A stretch of 64,000 nucleotides of DNA from Burkholderia cepacia (GTDB taxonomy: Bacteria; Pseudomonadota; Gammaproteobacteria; Burkholderiales; Burkholderiaceae): contig NZ_CP013443.1 in assembly GCF_001718835.1 (NCBI RefSeq), positions 1,364,001 through 1,428,000 on the forward strand, given 5' to 3'. The position numbers and the translations under genes are program-made. Of this stretch, positions 22,696-31,747 are shown one piece after another. The first letter of the stretch is position 1. Each line of letters opens with the position of its first letter. The notes beneath the pieces were generated by a model. It ran no database searches and was not told the DNA's origin. It saw nothing but the letters and a program-made list of their open reading frames with translations.

Positions 22696-24015
22696 ATGAA
22701 CATCATCTGGGCGCGCTTTCTGGTGTCGCTCGTGCTGCTCGTGCTGATCGGCGTATTGGTCGGCGTTTTCGCCGGCCCGACCGCGGGCCTCGTGTTCGTG
22801 GTCGTGATGCTGGTCGCGCAGGGTTTTTTCAGCACCTTTCACACGCAGCGTCTGTGGCGGCTGCTCGATGCGCCGGTCTATGGTGAGGTGCCGAGCGCGC
22901 CGGGCATCTGGGGCGAGATCTACTATCGTCTGCACAAGCTCGCGAAGCAGTGGCATGCGCAGGTGCGGCAGGTGGAGCAACAGCACTCGCGCTTCATCCA
23001 GGCGATCCAGGCGTCGCCGAACGGCGTCGCGATGCTCGACGATCACGACCAGATCGAATGGTGCAACGCGATCGCCGAGGTCCATTTCGGCCTGGACGCG
23101 AAGCGCGACCTGCGCCAGCACATCACCAACCTGGTACGCCATCCCGATTTCGTCCGCTACCTGAACGCGCAGCATTACGACGAGACGCTCGTGATGCGCG
23201 GCATGGGCGACTCGCGGCAGAACGTGCTGGAAGTGCAGGTGTTTCCGTACGGCGAGAACCGCAAGCTGCTGCTCACGCAGGACATCACCGAGCTCGAGCG
23301 GACCGACGCGATGCGGCGCGACTTCGTCGCGAACGTGTCGCACGAACTGAAGACGCCGCTCACCGTGCTGTCGGGCTTTCTCGAGACGATGCGCGAGCTG
23401 CCGCTGAACGAGGAAGACCGCGCGCGCTATCTCGAGATGATGGAGCAGCAGGCATCGCGGATGCGGCACATCGTGACCGACCTGCTGGTGCTCGCGAAGC
23501 TGGAGGGCGAAAGCAAGCCGCCGGTCGATCGCGCGATCGACATGCGCGCCGTGTTCGACCATTTGAAGGAAGACGCGCAGACGCTGTCGAACGGGCATCA
23601 CGACATCGCGTTCTCGATCGACGAGACGCTGGGCGTCACCGGCGCGCAGACGGAGCTGTTCAGCGCATTCGCGAATCTCGTGATCAACGCGATCCGCTAT
23701 ACGCCGGAAGGCGGGAAGATCGTCGTGACGTGGCGGCGCGAAGGCGCGCAAGGCGTGTTTTCGGTCACCGACAGCGGCTTCGGCATTCCGGCCGCCGACC
23801 TGCCGCGGCTCACCGAGCGCTTCTATCGCGTCGACCGTAGCCGTTCGCGCGACACGGGCGGCACGGGGCTCGGGCTCGCGATCGTCAAGCACGTGCTGCA
23901 GCGGCACGACGCGCACCTGTACGTGCAGAGCGAGGAAGGGCGCGGCAGCACGTTCACCGCGCGCTTTCCGGCGCTGCGAACCGTTACCGTGAGGCCGGCG
24001 GCGTTCGAGGCCTGA
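22696..24015 (+). CDS. phoR: Phosphate regulon sensor histidine kinase PhoR
   Basis: A 439-residue membrane kinase. Two helices at residues 7-27 and 29-47 form a short hairpin with almost no periplasmic domain, as in E. coli PhoR. A PAS domain covers about 95-200, the H-box has His216 in 'VANVSHELKTPLTVL', and the ATPase domain has 'NLVINAIRYTPEGG', 'VTDSGFGIPAADLPRL' and 'GTGLGLAIVKHVLQRH'. The lack of a periplasmic sensor fits control through PstSCAB-PhoU. A strong bidirectional terminator follows. Confidence 0.95.
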   Translation: MNIIWARFLVSLVLLVLIGVLVGVFAGPTAGLVFVVVMLVAQGFFSTFHTQRLWRLLDAPVYGEVPSAPGIWGEIYYRLHKLAKQWHAQVRQVEQQHSRFIQAIQASPNGVAMLDDHDQIEWCNAIAEVHFGLDAKRDLRQHITNLVRHPDFVRYLNAQHYDETLVMRGMGDSRQNVLEVQVFPYGENRKLLLTQDITELERTDAMRRDFVANVSHELKTPLTVLSGFLETMRELPLNEEDRARYLEMMEQQASRMRHIVTDLLVLAKLEGESKPPVDRAIDMRAVFDHLKEDAQTLSNGHHDIAFSIDETLGVTGAQTELFSAFANLVINAIRYTPEGGKIVVTWRREGAQGVFSVTDSGFGIPAADLPRLTERFYRVDRSRSRDTGGTGLGLAIVKHVLQRHDAHLYVQSEEGRGSTFTARFPALRTVTVRPAAFEA

Positions 24016-24028
24016 TCCGGCGGAGATG

Positions 24029-24066
24029 AAAAAAACCGCAGCCCGTTTCCAGGCTGCGGTTTTTTT
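24029..24066. terminator. Bidirectional terminator between phoR and ppk
   Basis: A perfect stem with arms AAAAAAACCGCAGCC (24029-24043) and GGCTGCGGTTTTTT (24052-24066) around an eight-base loop. It is flanked by A-runs and T-runs, so it can end both phoR (plus) and ppk (minus) transcripts. Confidence 0.93.
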
Positions 24067-24100
24067 CATGCTCGCGTGGCGCGAGGCCGCGCGCCGCGTG

Positions 24101-26163
24101 TCATGGGCAGAACTTCGCGAGCAGCCCGAGCTGCGCGTTGCGGATCGTCTTGCCGGCGCGGCGCCGGCGGTAATGGCCGTCGCTGTGCATCTGCCATGCC
24201 GACTGGTTGTCGCCGAGGCACACCGACAGCCCTTCGGCGATCACGCGCCGCTTGAGCTTGCGATCGCGGACCGGGAACGCGACCTCGACGCGGCGGAACA
24301 GGTTGCGGTCCATCCAGTCGGCGCTCGACAGATAGACGTCCTCGGCGCCGTTCGCATGGAAATAGTAGATCCGGTGGTGCTCGAGGAAGCGGCCGACGAT
24401 CGAGCGCACGGTGATGTTTTCCGACAGCCCCGGCACGCCGGGCTTCAGCGCGCAGACGCCGCGCACGATCAGGTCGACCTTGACGCCGGCCTGCGACGCT
24501 TCATACAGCGCGGCGATCACCGTCGGTTCCAGCAACGCGTTCATCTTCGCGACGACCCGCGCGCGCTTGCCGGCACGCGCATTGTCGATCTCCGCGCGGA
24601 TCGCGTCGATGATGCGCGGATGCAGCGTGAACGGCGACTGCCACAGCTCGTGCAGCGTGAGTTCGCCGCCGATGCCGGTCAGTTGCTGGAACACGTGATG
24701 GACGTCCTCGCAGATTTTCTGGTCGGCCGTCATCAGCCCGAAGTCGGTGTAGAGGCGCGCCGTGCGCGGGTGGTAGTTGCCGGTGCCGAGGTGCACGTAG
24801 CGGCGCAGCGACGCCTTGCCGTCCTGCACGACGCGCCGCACGATCAGCATCATCTTCGCGTGGCACTTGTGGCCGACCACGCCGTACACGACATGCGCGC
24901 CGACGGCCTCGAGCTGTGACGCCCAGTTGATGTTGGTTTCCTCGTCGAAGCGCGCGAGCAGTTCGACGACGACGGTCACTTCCTTGCCGTTGCGCGCGGC
25001 TTCCATCAGCGCGTCCATCAGCGGCGAATCGGTGCCGGTGCGGTAGATCGTCTGCTTGATCGCGACGACGCTCGGATCCTTCGCGGCCTGCTGCAGCAGT
25101 TCGAGCACCGGCTGGAAGCTTTCGTACGGGTGGTGCAGCAGGATGTCGCCGTTGTCGATCGCGTCGAACATCGTCGGCGCGTTCGTGACGCGACGGGCGT
25201 CGACGCGGTGAACGGCGTGAACTTCAGGTCGGGGCGGTCGACGAGATCGGGAATCTGCATCAGCCGCACGAGGTTCACCGATCCGGCGACGCGATAGCAG
25301 TCCTTGTCGCCGAGTTCGCTTTCGTCGAGCAGGCGCCGCACGATGTGCGTCGGCGTGTCGGCCGACACCTCGAGGCGCACCGCGTTGCCGAGGTGGCGCG
25401 CGGGCAGTTCGCCCTGCAGCGCGACGCGCAGGTTCGTGATTTCGTCTTCGTCGACGAACAGTTCGCTGTTGCGCGTGATGCGGAACTGGTTGCAGCTCTT
25501 CACGACGAGTTGCGGGAAGAGTTCGCCGACGAAGCGCTGCATGAACGAGCTCAGCAGCACGAAGCCGTGCTCGAAGCCCGACAGCGCGTGCGGCATGCGG
25601 ACGACGCGCGGCAGCGCGCGCGGCGCCTGCACGATGCCCATCACGGCCTGGCGGCCGAATGCGTCGCGGCCTTCGAGCTCGACGACGAAGTTCAGGCTCT
25701 TGTTCAGCACGCGCGGGAACGGGTGGGCGGGATCGAGGCCGATCGGCGTCAGCACGGGCAGCAGCTCGTCGAGGAAGTAGTGCCGCGCCCATTCGAGCTG
25801 CTCGTCGTTCCACGTGTCGCTCGCATGGAAGTAGATGCCCTCCTGCTCGAGCGCGGGCAGCACGGTTTCGTGCAGCATCGTGTACTGTCGATGGACGAGC
25901 CGCTGCGCGCGTTCGACCACGAGATCGTAAGCATGTTGTAACGACATGCCGTCGGGCGTCAGGGCGCCGGGGTTGTCGCGAATCTGCTCCTGCAGGCCGG
26001 CCATCCGGACTTCGAAGAATTCGTCGAGGTTGCTGCTGGTGATGCAGATGAAGCGGAGGCGCTCGAGCAACGGGACTTGCGGATCGGCTGCCTGGGCCAG
26101 CACGCGCTCGTTGAAACCGAGGATGCCGAGTTCACGATTGAGAAGCGGATAACGGACGGACAT
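24101..26163 (-). pseudogene. ppk: Polyphosphate kinase, split by an apparent one-base frameshift
   Basis: Two minus-strand frames together cover a full Ppk1. The first (from ATG 26163, MSVRYPLLNRELGILGFNER) runs through 'SSNLDEFFEVRMAGLQEQIR' to 'DLKFTPFTASTP'. The second resumes at 'NAPTMFDAIDNGDILLHHPY' and contains 'KQTIYRTGTDSPLMDAL', 'VYGVVGHKCHAKMML' and the catalytic-His region 'YVHLGTGNYHPRTARLYTD'. The span of 2063 bases is one base short of 688 codons, exactly what one deleted base in a 687-residue protein would give. The break is at about 25183-25206. Unrepaired, translation would stop at 25018 after about 381 residues. It could be a sequencing error or a real ppk loss. It is divergent from ppx. 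Confidence 0.88.
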
Positions 26164-26436
26164 CGGCAGAGTAGGGGGGGATTCGGGCGATGATTCGAAA
26201 GGACGCTCGGAAACTCTCACGGTACGATGACGTGCAGATGACACGGGTCGTTAGGTATCGGCAAATTCTACGCCGGAAACCTTTCGTCTCATAAATGTTT
26301 CACCTATATACAATGCTGCGGGGCGCATGCCCGGCGAACGTGACACCGGCAAGCGTTCCACGCTTAAAATGTCGCCTTTGAATCACTGCATCGCGGCGGC
26401 GGTTGCCGCCGGCGCATGCGCACGGAGCCCCTTCTG
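26164..26436. promoter_or_regulatory. Divergent promoter region of ppk and ppx
   Basis: 273 bases that must hold both promoters. Candidate elements for ppx are TATACAAT near 26307 and TAAAAT near 26365. No Pho box of the quality seen before pstS is visible here. Confidence 0.35.
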
Positions 26437-27951
26437 ATGGTTACAACCCCCCACTTGCTGGCTGCCGTGGATCTCGGCTCGAACAGCTTCCGGCTGATCG
26501 TCGGTCGCGTCGAGGAAACGCCGGCGGGCAGCCAGATCTATCCGGTCGATGCGCTGCGCGAGCCCGTCCGGCTGGCCGCGGGCCTGTCGAGCGACAAGAT
26601 GCTCGATCGCGCGTCGCAGGAGCGTGGCTGGGAGGCGCTCAAGCGGTTCGGCGAGCGCCTGCGCGATTTCCATCCCGATCACGTGCGCGCGGTGGCCACC
26701 AACACGCTGCGGGTCGCGAAGAACGCGGGCGAGTTTCTCGGCGAGGCCGAAGCGGCGCTCGGTTTTCCGATCGAAGTGATTGCGGGCCGTGAAGAAGCGC
26801 GCCTGATCTACGCGGGCGCCGCGCACTCGGTGCCGGCGAGCGCCGGCAAGCGGCTCGTCGTCGACATCGGCGGCGGCTCGACCGAATTCATCATCGGCTC
26901 GCACTACACGCCGATCGTGATGGAGAGCCTCTATATCGGCTGCGTGAGCCACAGCCGAGCGTTCTTCCCCGCCGGCAACGTCGACGAATACACGATGCGG
27001 CAGGCCGAACTCGCGGCCAAGCGCGAGATCCAGATCATTTCGAGCGAGTACAAGAAGGCCGGCTGGGACCAGGCGATCGGTTCGTCCGGCACCGCGCGTG
27101 CGCTCGCGGAACTCGTCGAGGCGAACGGCTTCAACGATCCGGGCATCACGCACGGCATTTCGCGCGGCGGCCTCGAGCGCCTGAAGCGTGCGCTGATCAA
27201 GTCGGAGAACGTCAACCGGCTGAAGCTGATCGCGCTGAAGCCCGACCGCGTGCCGGTGCTCGCGGGCGGCCTCGCGATCATGCTTGCCGTGTTCGAGGAA
27301 CTCGGTGTCGACTACGTCGATACGACCGACGGCGCGCTGCGCCTCGGGGTGCTGTACGACCTGCTCGGCCGGACGCAGCACGAGGACATGCGCGCGGTGA
27401 CCGTCGAGGGCTTCACGCGTCGCTACGGCGTCGATCGTGCGCAGGCCGAGCGGATCGGCGCGCTGGCGGGGCGTTTCTACGACGAACTCGAGGAAGCCGA
27501 CGACGAAGCGCGCGAGGAAGGACGGATGTTCCTCGGCTGGGCGGCCGCGTTGCACGAGATCGGCCTGTCGATCTCGCACAGTGCGTATCACAAGCATTCG
27601 GCCTATATCGCGAGCAACGCGGACATGCCGGGTTTTTCGCGCACCGACCAGGCGCGGCTCGCCGCGCTCGTGCTCGGTCATGCGGGCAAGCTCGGCAAGC
27701 TGTCGCAGGCGCGCGAAGTCGAGTGGCCGCTGCTGTTCTGCCTGCGGCTCGCGGCGCTGCTGTGCCGACGCCGAACCGATGCGGGGCTGCCCGACATTTC
27801 CGTTTCGCAGATGAAGAAGGGCGGGTATGAAGTGCGCCTGCCGAGCGCGTGGGTCGAGCAGAACCCGCTGACCGACTACAGCCTCAGCCAGGAGGCGGCG
27901 GAATGGGAGAAGGTCGGGATCCCGTATCGCGTGGTGTATACCGGCGCGTGA
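26437..27951 (+). CDS. ppx: Exopolyphosphatase (Ppx/GppA family)
   Basis: A 504-residue enzyme that removes terminal phosphates from polyphosphate, or pppGpp in GppA-like members. The actin-like N-terminal fold shows 'AAVDLGSNSFRLIVGRV' and 'RLVVDIGGGSTEFIIG', the two phosphate-binding loops. The C-terminal HD-like domain includes 'WAAALHEIGLSISHSAYHKH'. ATG 26437 is chosen, close to GGAGCC; the frame also allows a start seven codons earlier. It is divergent from ppk, with about 270 bases between their start codons. Confidence 0.93.
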   Translation: MVTTPHLLAAVDLGSNSFRLIVGRVEETPAGSQIYPVDALREPVRLAAGLSSDKMLDRASQERGWEALKRFGERLRDFHPDHVRAVATNTLRVAKNAGEFLGEAEAALGFPIEVIAGREEARLIYAGAAHSVPASAGKRLVVDIGGGSTEFIIGSHYTPIVMESLYIGCVSHSRAFFPAGNVDEYTMRQAELAAKREIQIISSEYKKAGWDQAIGSSGTARALAELVEANGFNDPGITHGISRGGLERLKRALIKSENVNRLKLIALKPDRVPVLAGGLAIMLAVFEELGVDYVDTTDGALRLGVLYDLLGRTQHEDMRAVTVEGFTRRYGVDRAQAERIGALAGRFYDELEEADDEAREEGRMFLGWAAALHEIGLSISHSAYHKHSAYIASNADMPGFSRTDQARLAALVLGHAGKLGKLSQAREVEWPLLFCLRLAALLCRRRTDAGLPDISVSQMKKGGYEVRLPSAWVEQNPLTDYSLSQEAAEWEKVGIPYRVVYTGA

Positions 27952-27990
27952 CGCGGGCGGCGGGGTCCGGGGCAGCTGCGTCGGGTGCGT

Positions 27991-28422
27991 TCAGTCCGAC
28001 GAGCAGACGATTGCGGTCAGGAACGGAAACGCCTGCTTGACGGTCGCGTCGCTGCCGGCCTTGCGCACGGCTTCCTCCACCGAGCTTTTCGTGCCGCGCA
28101 CCACGACGCCATAGGCCCAGTCGCCGATCGGCGTGCCGTCGCCCGTGCGGAAAATCGGGTCGTTCGCCTGGTAGCCGAGCACGACGTAGACGCCGAAGCC
28201 GTATGCGGTCAGCGAGTGGCTCGTGCGGAATGCGTTGACCGAGTTCGATTCGACGTGCATCGGCTCCGACTGGATATCGCCGGCGGCGAGTAGCGGCGCG
28301 ACGAACTTGTGGCCGTTGGAATGACAGTCGAGCGCATCGTCGAGCGATTTGGCGGACGCGATGCCCGGTGCCGCCAGCGTCAGCAGCGCGCCGAAGAGGG
28401 TAGTCTGAACGAGGTATTTCAT
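27991..28422 (-). CDS. Small secreted protein of unknown function
   Basis: A 143-residue protein. Residues 1-23 (MKYLVQTTLFGALLTLAAPG then IASA) form a clear Sec signal with cleavage after ASA. The mature part, about 120 residues, contains 'CHSNGHKFVAPLLAAGDIQS' and ends 'PFLTAIVCSSD', so two cysteines could form a disulfide. No known domain is recognised. The frame extends upstream to 28677, but that region is AT-rich and not protein-like, so the ATG with the signal peptide is taken. It converges on ppx. Confidence 0.7.
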   Translation of the reverse strand: MKYLVQTTLFGALLTLAAPGIASAKSLDDALDCHSNGHKFVAPLLAAGDIQSEPMHVESNSVNAFRTSHSLTAYGFGVYVVLGYQANDPIFRTGDGTPIGDWAYGVVVRGTKSSVEEAVRKAGSDATVKQAFPFLTAIVCSSD

Positions 28423-28828
28423 GCGATTGGGTCGGTTGTTGCCGGCTATTATCGCGTGATCCCGCGCATGGCGTGGCCGGGTTCCCGGTGCGGACCGGGC
28501 GGGAGGCCGTGAAAGGATTCGAGCCGGCGCCTCCGTGATCGAAATCCGTTTCCTTTGCAAACCTTTTGCTTTCGAAATAATTCCAATTTCCTTTCGCTCC
28601 TGTCGAATCGGAAGATAATCCTGCGCCGGCTTTGGAACGCCGCATCCGGCGCGGACTTGCCGGATTTCATCAGACAATTAAAGCGCGCCGAAATCTGGAT
28701 CGCTGCAGACTTCAGAAATACGCAGGCCCGCCGTAAAAGCGTTAAGGCGATTTGGAGCATCGGGAGTTCGGTGCGATTCGAATTTGATAAATCGCTTTAA
28801 CAATTCGCCGTGAAATGGATGCCGATCG

Positions 28829-28857
28829 TTGTTTTTTCGGGGGAATTCTGCTAAAGT
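28829..28857 (+). promoter_or_regulatory. Candidate promoter of the aryl-polyene operon
   Basis: TTGTTT at 28829-28834, a 17-base spacer and TAAAGT at 28852-28857 with a TGC directly before it, an extended -10. It is the best promoter-like sequence before the operon and predicts a start near 28864. Confidence 0.5.
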
Positions 28858-28911
28858 CCTCGCCGCGCGGAGGCCGGCGTATTAGGTGTGCGAAGTAAAT
28901 AATCCTGATAA

Positions 28912-28935
28912 ACCGGTTGTTGATATCAACCCGGT
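28912..28935. promoter_or_regulatory. Dyad-symmetric operator candidate
   Basis: ACCGG-TT-GTTGATATCAAC-CCGGT: a perfect 12-base palindrome at 28919-28930, flanked by ACCGG and CCGGT, which are themselves inverted repeats. It lies about 55 bases after the candidate -10, where a repressor or a leader hairpin could act. Confidence 0.45.
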
Positions 28936-29100
28936 ATTTTCGGTGGCCCGGTTCCCATTGACGGGGGACGGACGGGCGCATCGGGATACGGTCGATTCAT
29001 CCTGCCCGACGTACCCGCGACGAAGCGCCGTGCGCTTTCCTGAGCGGGGCGGTCGATACAAGAAACGCCTTCCGAGAAACAAGCCTCAACGAGAACAACA

Positions 29101-29808
29101 ATGGCCGATTTGCATTGGACCATGCCAATCGCCAGATGGACGTCGATTTCGACCACGGGGGTGCCGGGTGTCGAATTTATCGATCCGATGGTGCGCCGCC
29201 GATTGAGCCGCTTGTCCCGGCTCGCGTTGCAATCCGCTCACGATTGCACGGTTGAACATCGCGCATTGCGCGTCGTGTTCGCGTCCCGTCACGGCGAATT
29301 GGCGCGCACGACGGGCATTCTCGAAAGCATCCAGGCCGCCGAGCCCGTTTCCCCGACCGCCTTCAGTCTTTCCGTCCTCAACGCCGTCACGGGCGTGTTC
29401 GGCATCGCGCGCGGCGACCGGTCCGCCGCCAGCGCGATCGCGGCCGGGCCGGAGACGCTCGGCTACGCGTTGCTCGAAGCGTTCGCGCAATACGAATCCG
29501 ACGCGTCGTCGCCGGTGCTGCTCGTCTACGCGCACGAACCTGCCGATCCCGTCTATGGCGATGTCGACGACGATCCCGAAAGCGAAGCGCTCGCGATCCT
29601 GCTCGATCGACGTTCGGCGCTCGGCCATTTGACCTGCGACGTGACGGCGCGCGCCGACAGCGCCGGCGAGGAGGGCACCGACGCCACGCAAAGCGCGGCG
29701 GTCCGGCGCTGCCTGTCCGGCCAGAGCGGGCAGGCCGGACACGCGGACGCGACGTGGCAGCACGGCGACTCGGTCTGGCGATGGAGCTGGCATGCGCACG
29801 CGGCTTGA
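29101..29808 (+). CDS. Truncated ketosynthase-like protein of the aryl-polyene cluster (ApeC-like)
   Basis: A 235-residue protein. It resembles the 'Ketoacyl-synt_2' family: the stretch 'SPTAFSLSVLNAVTGVFGIA' followed by 'AASAIAAGPETLGYALLEAF' is the ketosynthase-like core. It has no catalytic Cys-His-His set and is far shorter than a ketosynthase (about 400). In studied aryl-polyene systems such a protein pairs with a full ketosynthase as a chain-length factor. It opens the operon and overlaps the next gene by 17 bases. The partner here is probably the ketosynthase at 40227, which is inference. Confidence 0.75.
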   Translation: MADLHWTMPIARWTSISTTGVPGVEFIDPMVRRRLSRLSRLALQSAHDCTVEHRALRVVFASRHGELARTTGILESIQAAEPVSPTAFSLSVLNAVTGVFGIARGDRSAASAIAAGPETLGYALLEAFAQYESDASSPVLLVYAHEPADPVYGDVDDDPESEALAILLDRRSALGHLTCDVTARADSAGEEGTDATQSAAVRRCLSGQSGQAGHADATWQHGDSVWRWSWHAHAA

Positions 29809-30586
29809 CTACGGCTGGCGGCTGTTCGCGACCGGCGCGTGCCTGGGCTTCTTCGCGCTGTGCGGCTCCGCGTTCTCGCTGCTGGCGATCGTCGCGGGCA
29901 CGCTCTGGCCGCACCGGCGCTCGCGGCAACGGGGCGTGACGCTCGTCATCCATCACTTCTTCCGCATGCTGGTCGCCGTGCTGCAGCGCATCGGCGTGAT
30001 GACGCTCGAGGTGTCCGGCTCGGCGCGATTGCGCGAAGGCGGGCCGTCGATCGTCGTCGCCAACCACCCGACCTGGCTCGACGTGATGGTGTTGCTGTCG
30101 CTGACGCCGAAGGCCTGCTGCGTGGTCAAGCGCGGCCATTGGGGCAACCCGTGTTTCTGGGGCATCGTGCGCGCGGCCGAGTACGTGAGCAATGCCGATG
30201 CGGTCGAACTGGTCGATGCCGGCGCGCGCCAACTGGCGGCCGGCTACACGATGATCATTTTTCCCGAAGGCACGCGCAGCCCGGGCGCCAATCGCCTGCA
30301 TGCGTTTTCGCGCGGCTTCGCGCACATGGCGCTTCAATCGCGCAGCCGGATCCAGCCGGTCCTGATCGATTGCGATCCGCCGGTATTCACGAAGGCGCTG
30401 CGCTGGTATCACGTGCCGTCGCGGGCGTTCCGCATGCGGATCACGGTGCTCGAGGCGATCGACATGGACCGGCTGATCCCCGAGGACAAGTCGCCGTCGA
30501 TCGCGGCGCGCAACATCGCGCACGCGGTGGAATCGCATATCACCCAACACCTGTTCCAGCATGGATACTTTAAAACTGCAAATTAA
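29792..30586 (+). CDS. Lysophospholipid-type 1-acyltransferase (ApeD-like)
   Basis: A 264-residue membrane-associated PlsC/LPLAT protein. It has an N-terminal hydrophobic helix (about residues 14-38), the HX4D catalytic motif in 'NHPTWLDVM', and the substrate motif 'IIFPEGTRSPG'. Enzymes of this type acylate a glycerol or sugar hydroxyl; in aryl-polyene clusters they help build the lipid anchor. It overlaps the gene before and the acyl carrier gene after (26 bases). Confidence 0.87.
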   Translation: MRTRLDYGWRLFATGACLGFFALCGSAFSLLAIVAGTLWPHRRSRQRGVTLVIHHFFRMLVAVLQRIGVMTLEVSGSARLREGGPSIVVANHPTWLDVMVLLSLTPKACCVVKRGHWGNPCFWGIVRAAEYVSNADAVELVDAGARQLAAGYTMIIFPEGTRSPGANRLHAFSRGFAHMALQSRSRIQPVLIDCDPPVFTKALRWYHVPSRAFRMRITVLEAIDMDRLIPEDKSPSIAARNIAHAVESHITQHLFQHGYFKTAN

Positions 30587-30860
30587 GCAGCTGCTGATCG
30601 AGATGCTCGATCTCAACGACATGACGGTCGACGACATCGACGACGATGCGCCGCTGTTCTCGACGGACGGCGTCGGGCTCGACTCGGTCGACGCGCTCGA
30701 AGTCGGCATCATGCTGCGCAAGAAATTCCAACTGACGATCGCCGCGAACGACGAGCGCACGAAAGCGCATTTCCGCTCGATCAATACGCTGGCCGCGTTC
30801 ATCGCGAGCCAGCAGGCGCATCAGCAATCGAACCAGGCCGTTCCGGCAACCGGGGAGTGA
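30561..30860 (+). CDS. Acyl carrier protein 1 (ApeE-like)
   Basis: A 99-residue acidic carrier protein. The phosphopantetheine attachment Ser42 is in 'GVGLDSVDALEVGIML', preceded by an acidic stretch 'VDDIDDDAPLF'. The gene overlaps the acyltransferase and lies three bases before a second carrier gene. In type II polyketide systems the carrier holds the growing chain; two carriers suggest separate roles for starter loading and extension, as proposed for other aryl-polyene clusters. Confidence 0.9.
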   Translation: MDTLKLQIKQLLIEMLDLNDMTVDDIDDDAPLFSTDGVGLDSVDALEVGIMLRKKFQLTIAANDERTKAHFRSINTLAAFIASQQAHQQSNQAVPATGE

Positions 30861-30863
30861 CAC

Positions 30864-31115
30864 GTGACCGACGCAGAAATCCTTGAGCGCATCCGCGCGA
30901 TCTTCAACGAGAATTTCGCGATCGAGCCGGAGCGCGTGACGCCCGACACGCATCTGTTCGAGGAACTCGATCTCGACAGCATCGACGCCGTCGACCTGGC
31001 CATCAAGCTGCAGGAGATGACCGGCCAGCGCATCAAGCCGGAAGAATTCAAGTCGGTGCGCACCGTCGGCGACGTGATCGCCGCGGTTCACGCGCTGCTC
31101 GCCCGCAAGCAATGA
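30864..31115 (+). CDS. Acyl carrier protein 2 (ApeF-like)
   Basis: An 83-residue carrier protein. The attachment serine is Ser39 in 'ELDLDSIDAVDLAIKLQ'. It is closer to FabC-type carriers than its neighbour and has 'GQRIKPEEFKSVRTVGD' in helix III. Its stop overlaps the next start by four bases. Confidence 0.92.
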   Translation: MTDAEILERIRAIFNENFAIEPERVTPDTHLFEELDLDSIDAVDLAIKLQEMTGQRIKPEEFKSVRTVGDVIAAVHALLARKQ

Positions 31116-31747
31116 CGCCGGCGGCGCGCATGCGTGCGACCGGCCCCGTGCTGCCGCGCTATGCCGGCGCCGTGGCGCGGGCGGCGCTGGCGATCGCTTA
31201 TCCGCTCGCGATCCTGTGCGCGTGGCACGGGCTGGCGCCGCGCTACGTCGGCTGCCTGCTGCTCGCGCTGCTGTGGCTGCAGCGCACGGTCGGGAGGGGG
31301 CCGTTCGCCGCCGCGCTCAACCGGCTCGCGACGCTCGACTGGTGCGTCGCGGCGGCACTGACCGGCATGTCGGCCGCGATTGCCGTGACCGACAGCGCGC
31401 GGCTGCTGCATCTGTATCCGGCCTGCGTGAGCGCCGGCCTGCTCGCCGCGTTCGGCGCGACGCTGTGGCGCGGCCCGTCGATGATCGAAAAGTTCGCACG
31501 GCTGAGCCATCCCGATCCCGCGCCGGCCGTCGTGCACTACACGCGGCGCGTCACGCAGGTCTGGTGCGCGTTCTTCGTGCTGAACGGCGCTTTCTCCGTC
31601 TATACGGCGCTGTACTGGAGCCATGCCGCATGGGCCCTCTACAACGGTGCGATCGCCTATGTGCTGATCGGCGCGCTGATCGCCGGCGAATGGGTCTGGC
31701 GCCGGCTGTTCGTGACGGCCCGGCAGGCCGGGGCGGGGGCCGCATGA
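31112..31747 (+). CDS. Integral membrane protein of the aryl-polyene cluster (ApeG-like)
   Basis: A 211-residue protein with about five hydrophobic helices. It resembles the COG4648-type membrane protein that follows the carrier proteins in aryl-polyene clusters; no catalytic motif is seen and its function is unknown. It starts on the stop of the second acyl carrier gene and ends on the start of the ligase gene, so it is tightly coupled in translation. Confidence 0.75.
   Translation: MTPAARMRATGPVLPRYAGAVARAALAIAYPLAILCAWHGLAPRYVGCLLLALLWLQRTVGRGPFAAALNRLATLDWCVAAALTGMSAAIAVTDSARLLHLYPACVSAGLLAAFGATLWRGPSMIEKFARLSHPDPAPAVVHYTRRVTQVWCAFFVLNGAFSVYTALYWSHAAWALYNGAIAYVLIGALIAGEWVWRRLFVTARQAGAGAA

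Larger units (their letters stand above)
28423..29100 (+). other. Long AT-rich intergenic region before the aryl-polyene operon
   Basis: 678 bases without a convincing gene, visibly poorer in G+C than its surroundings. It holds a promoter-like element at 28829-28857, a dyad at 28912-28935, and a leader of about 240 bases to the first operon gene. The first 350 bases are rich in AAT/TTT tracts, which could bind H-NS-like silencers (inference). Confidence 0.55.

Noticed and set aside
24101..26244. ppk as two separate genes
   Set aside because: Each half ends or begins in the middle of a conserved domain and the total length fits one gene with one missing base, so a frameshift explains it better.
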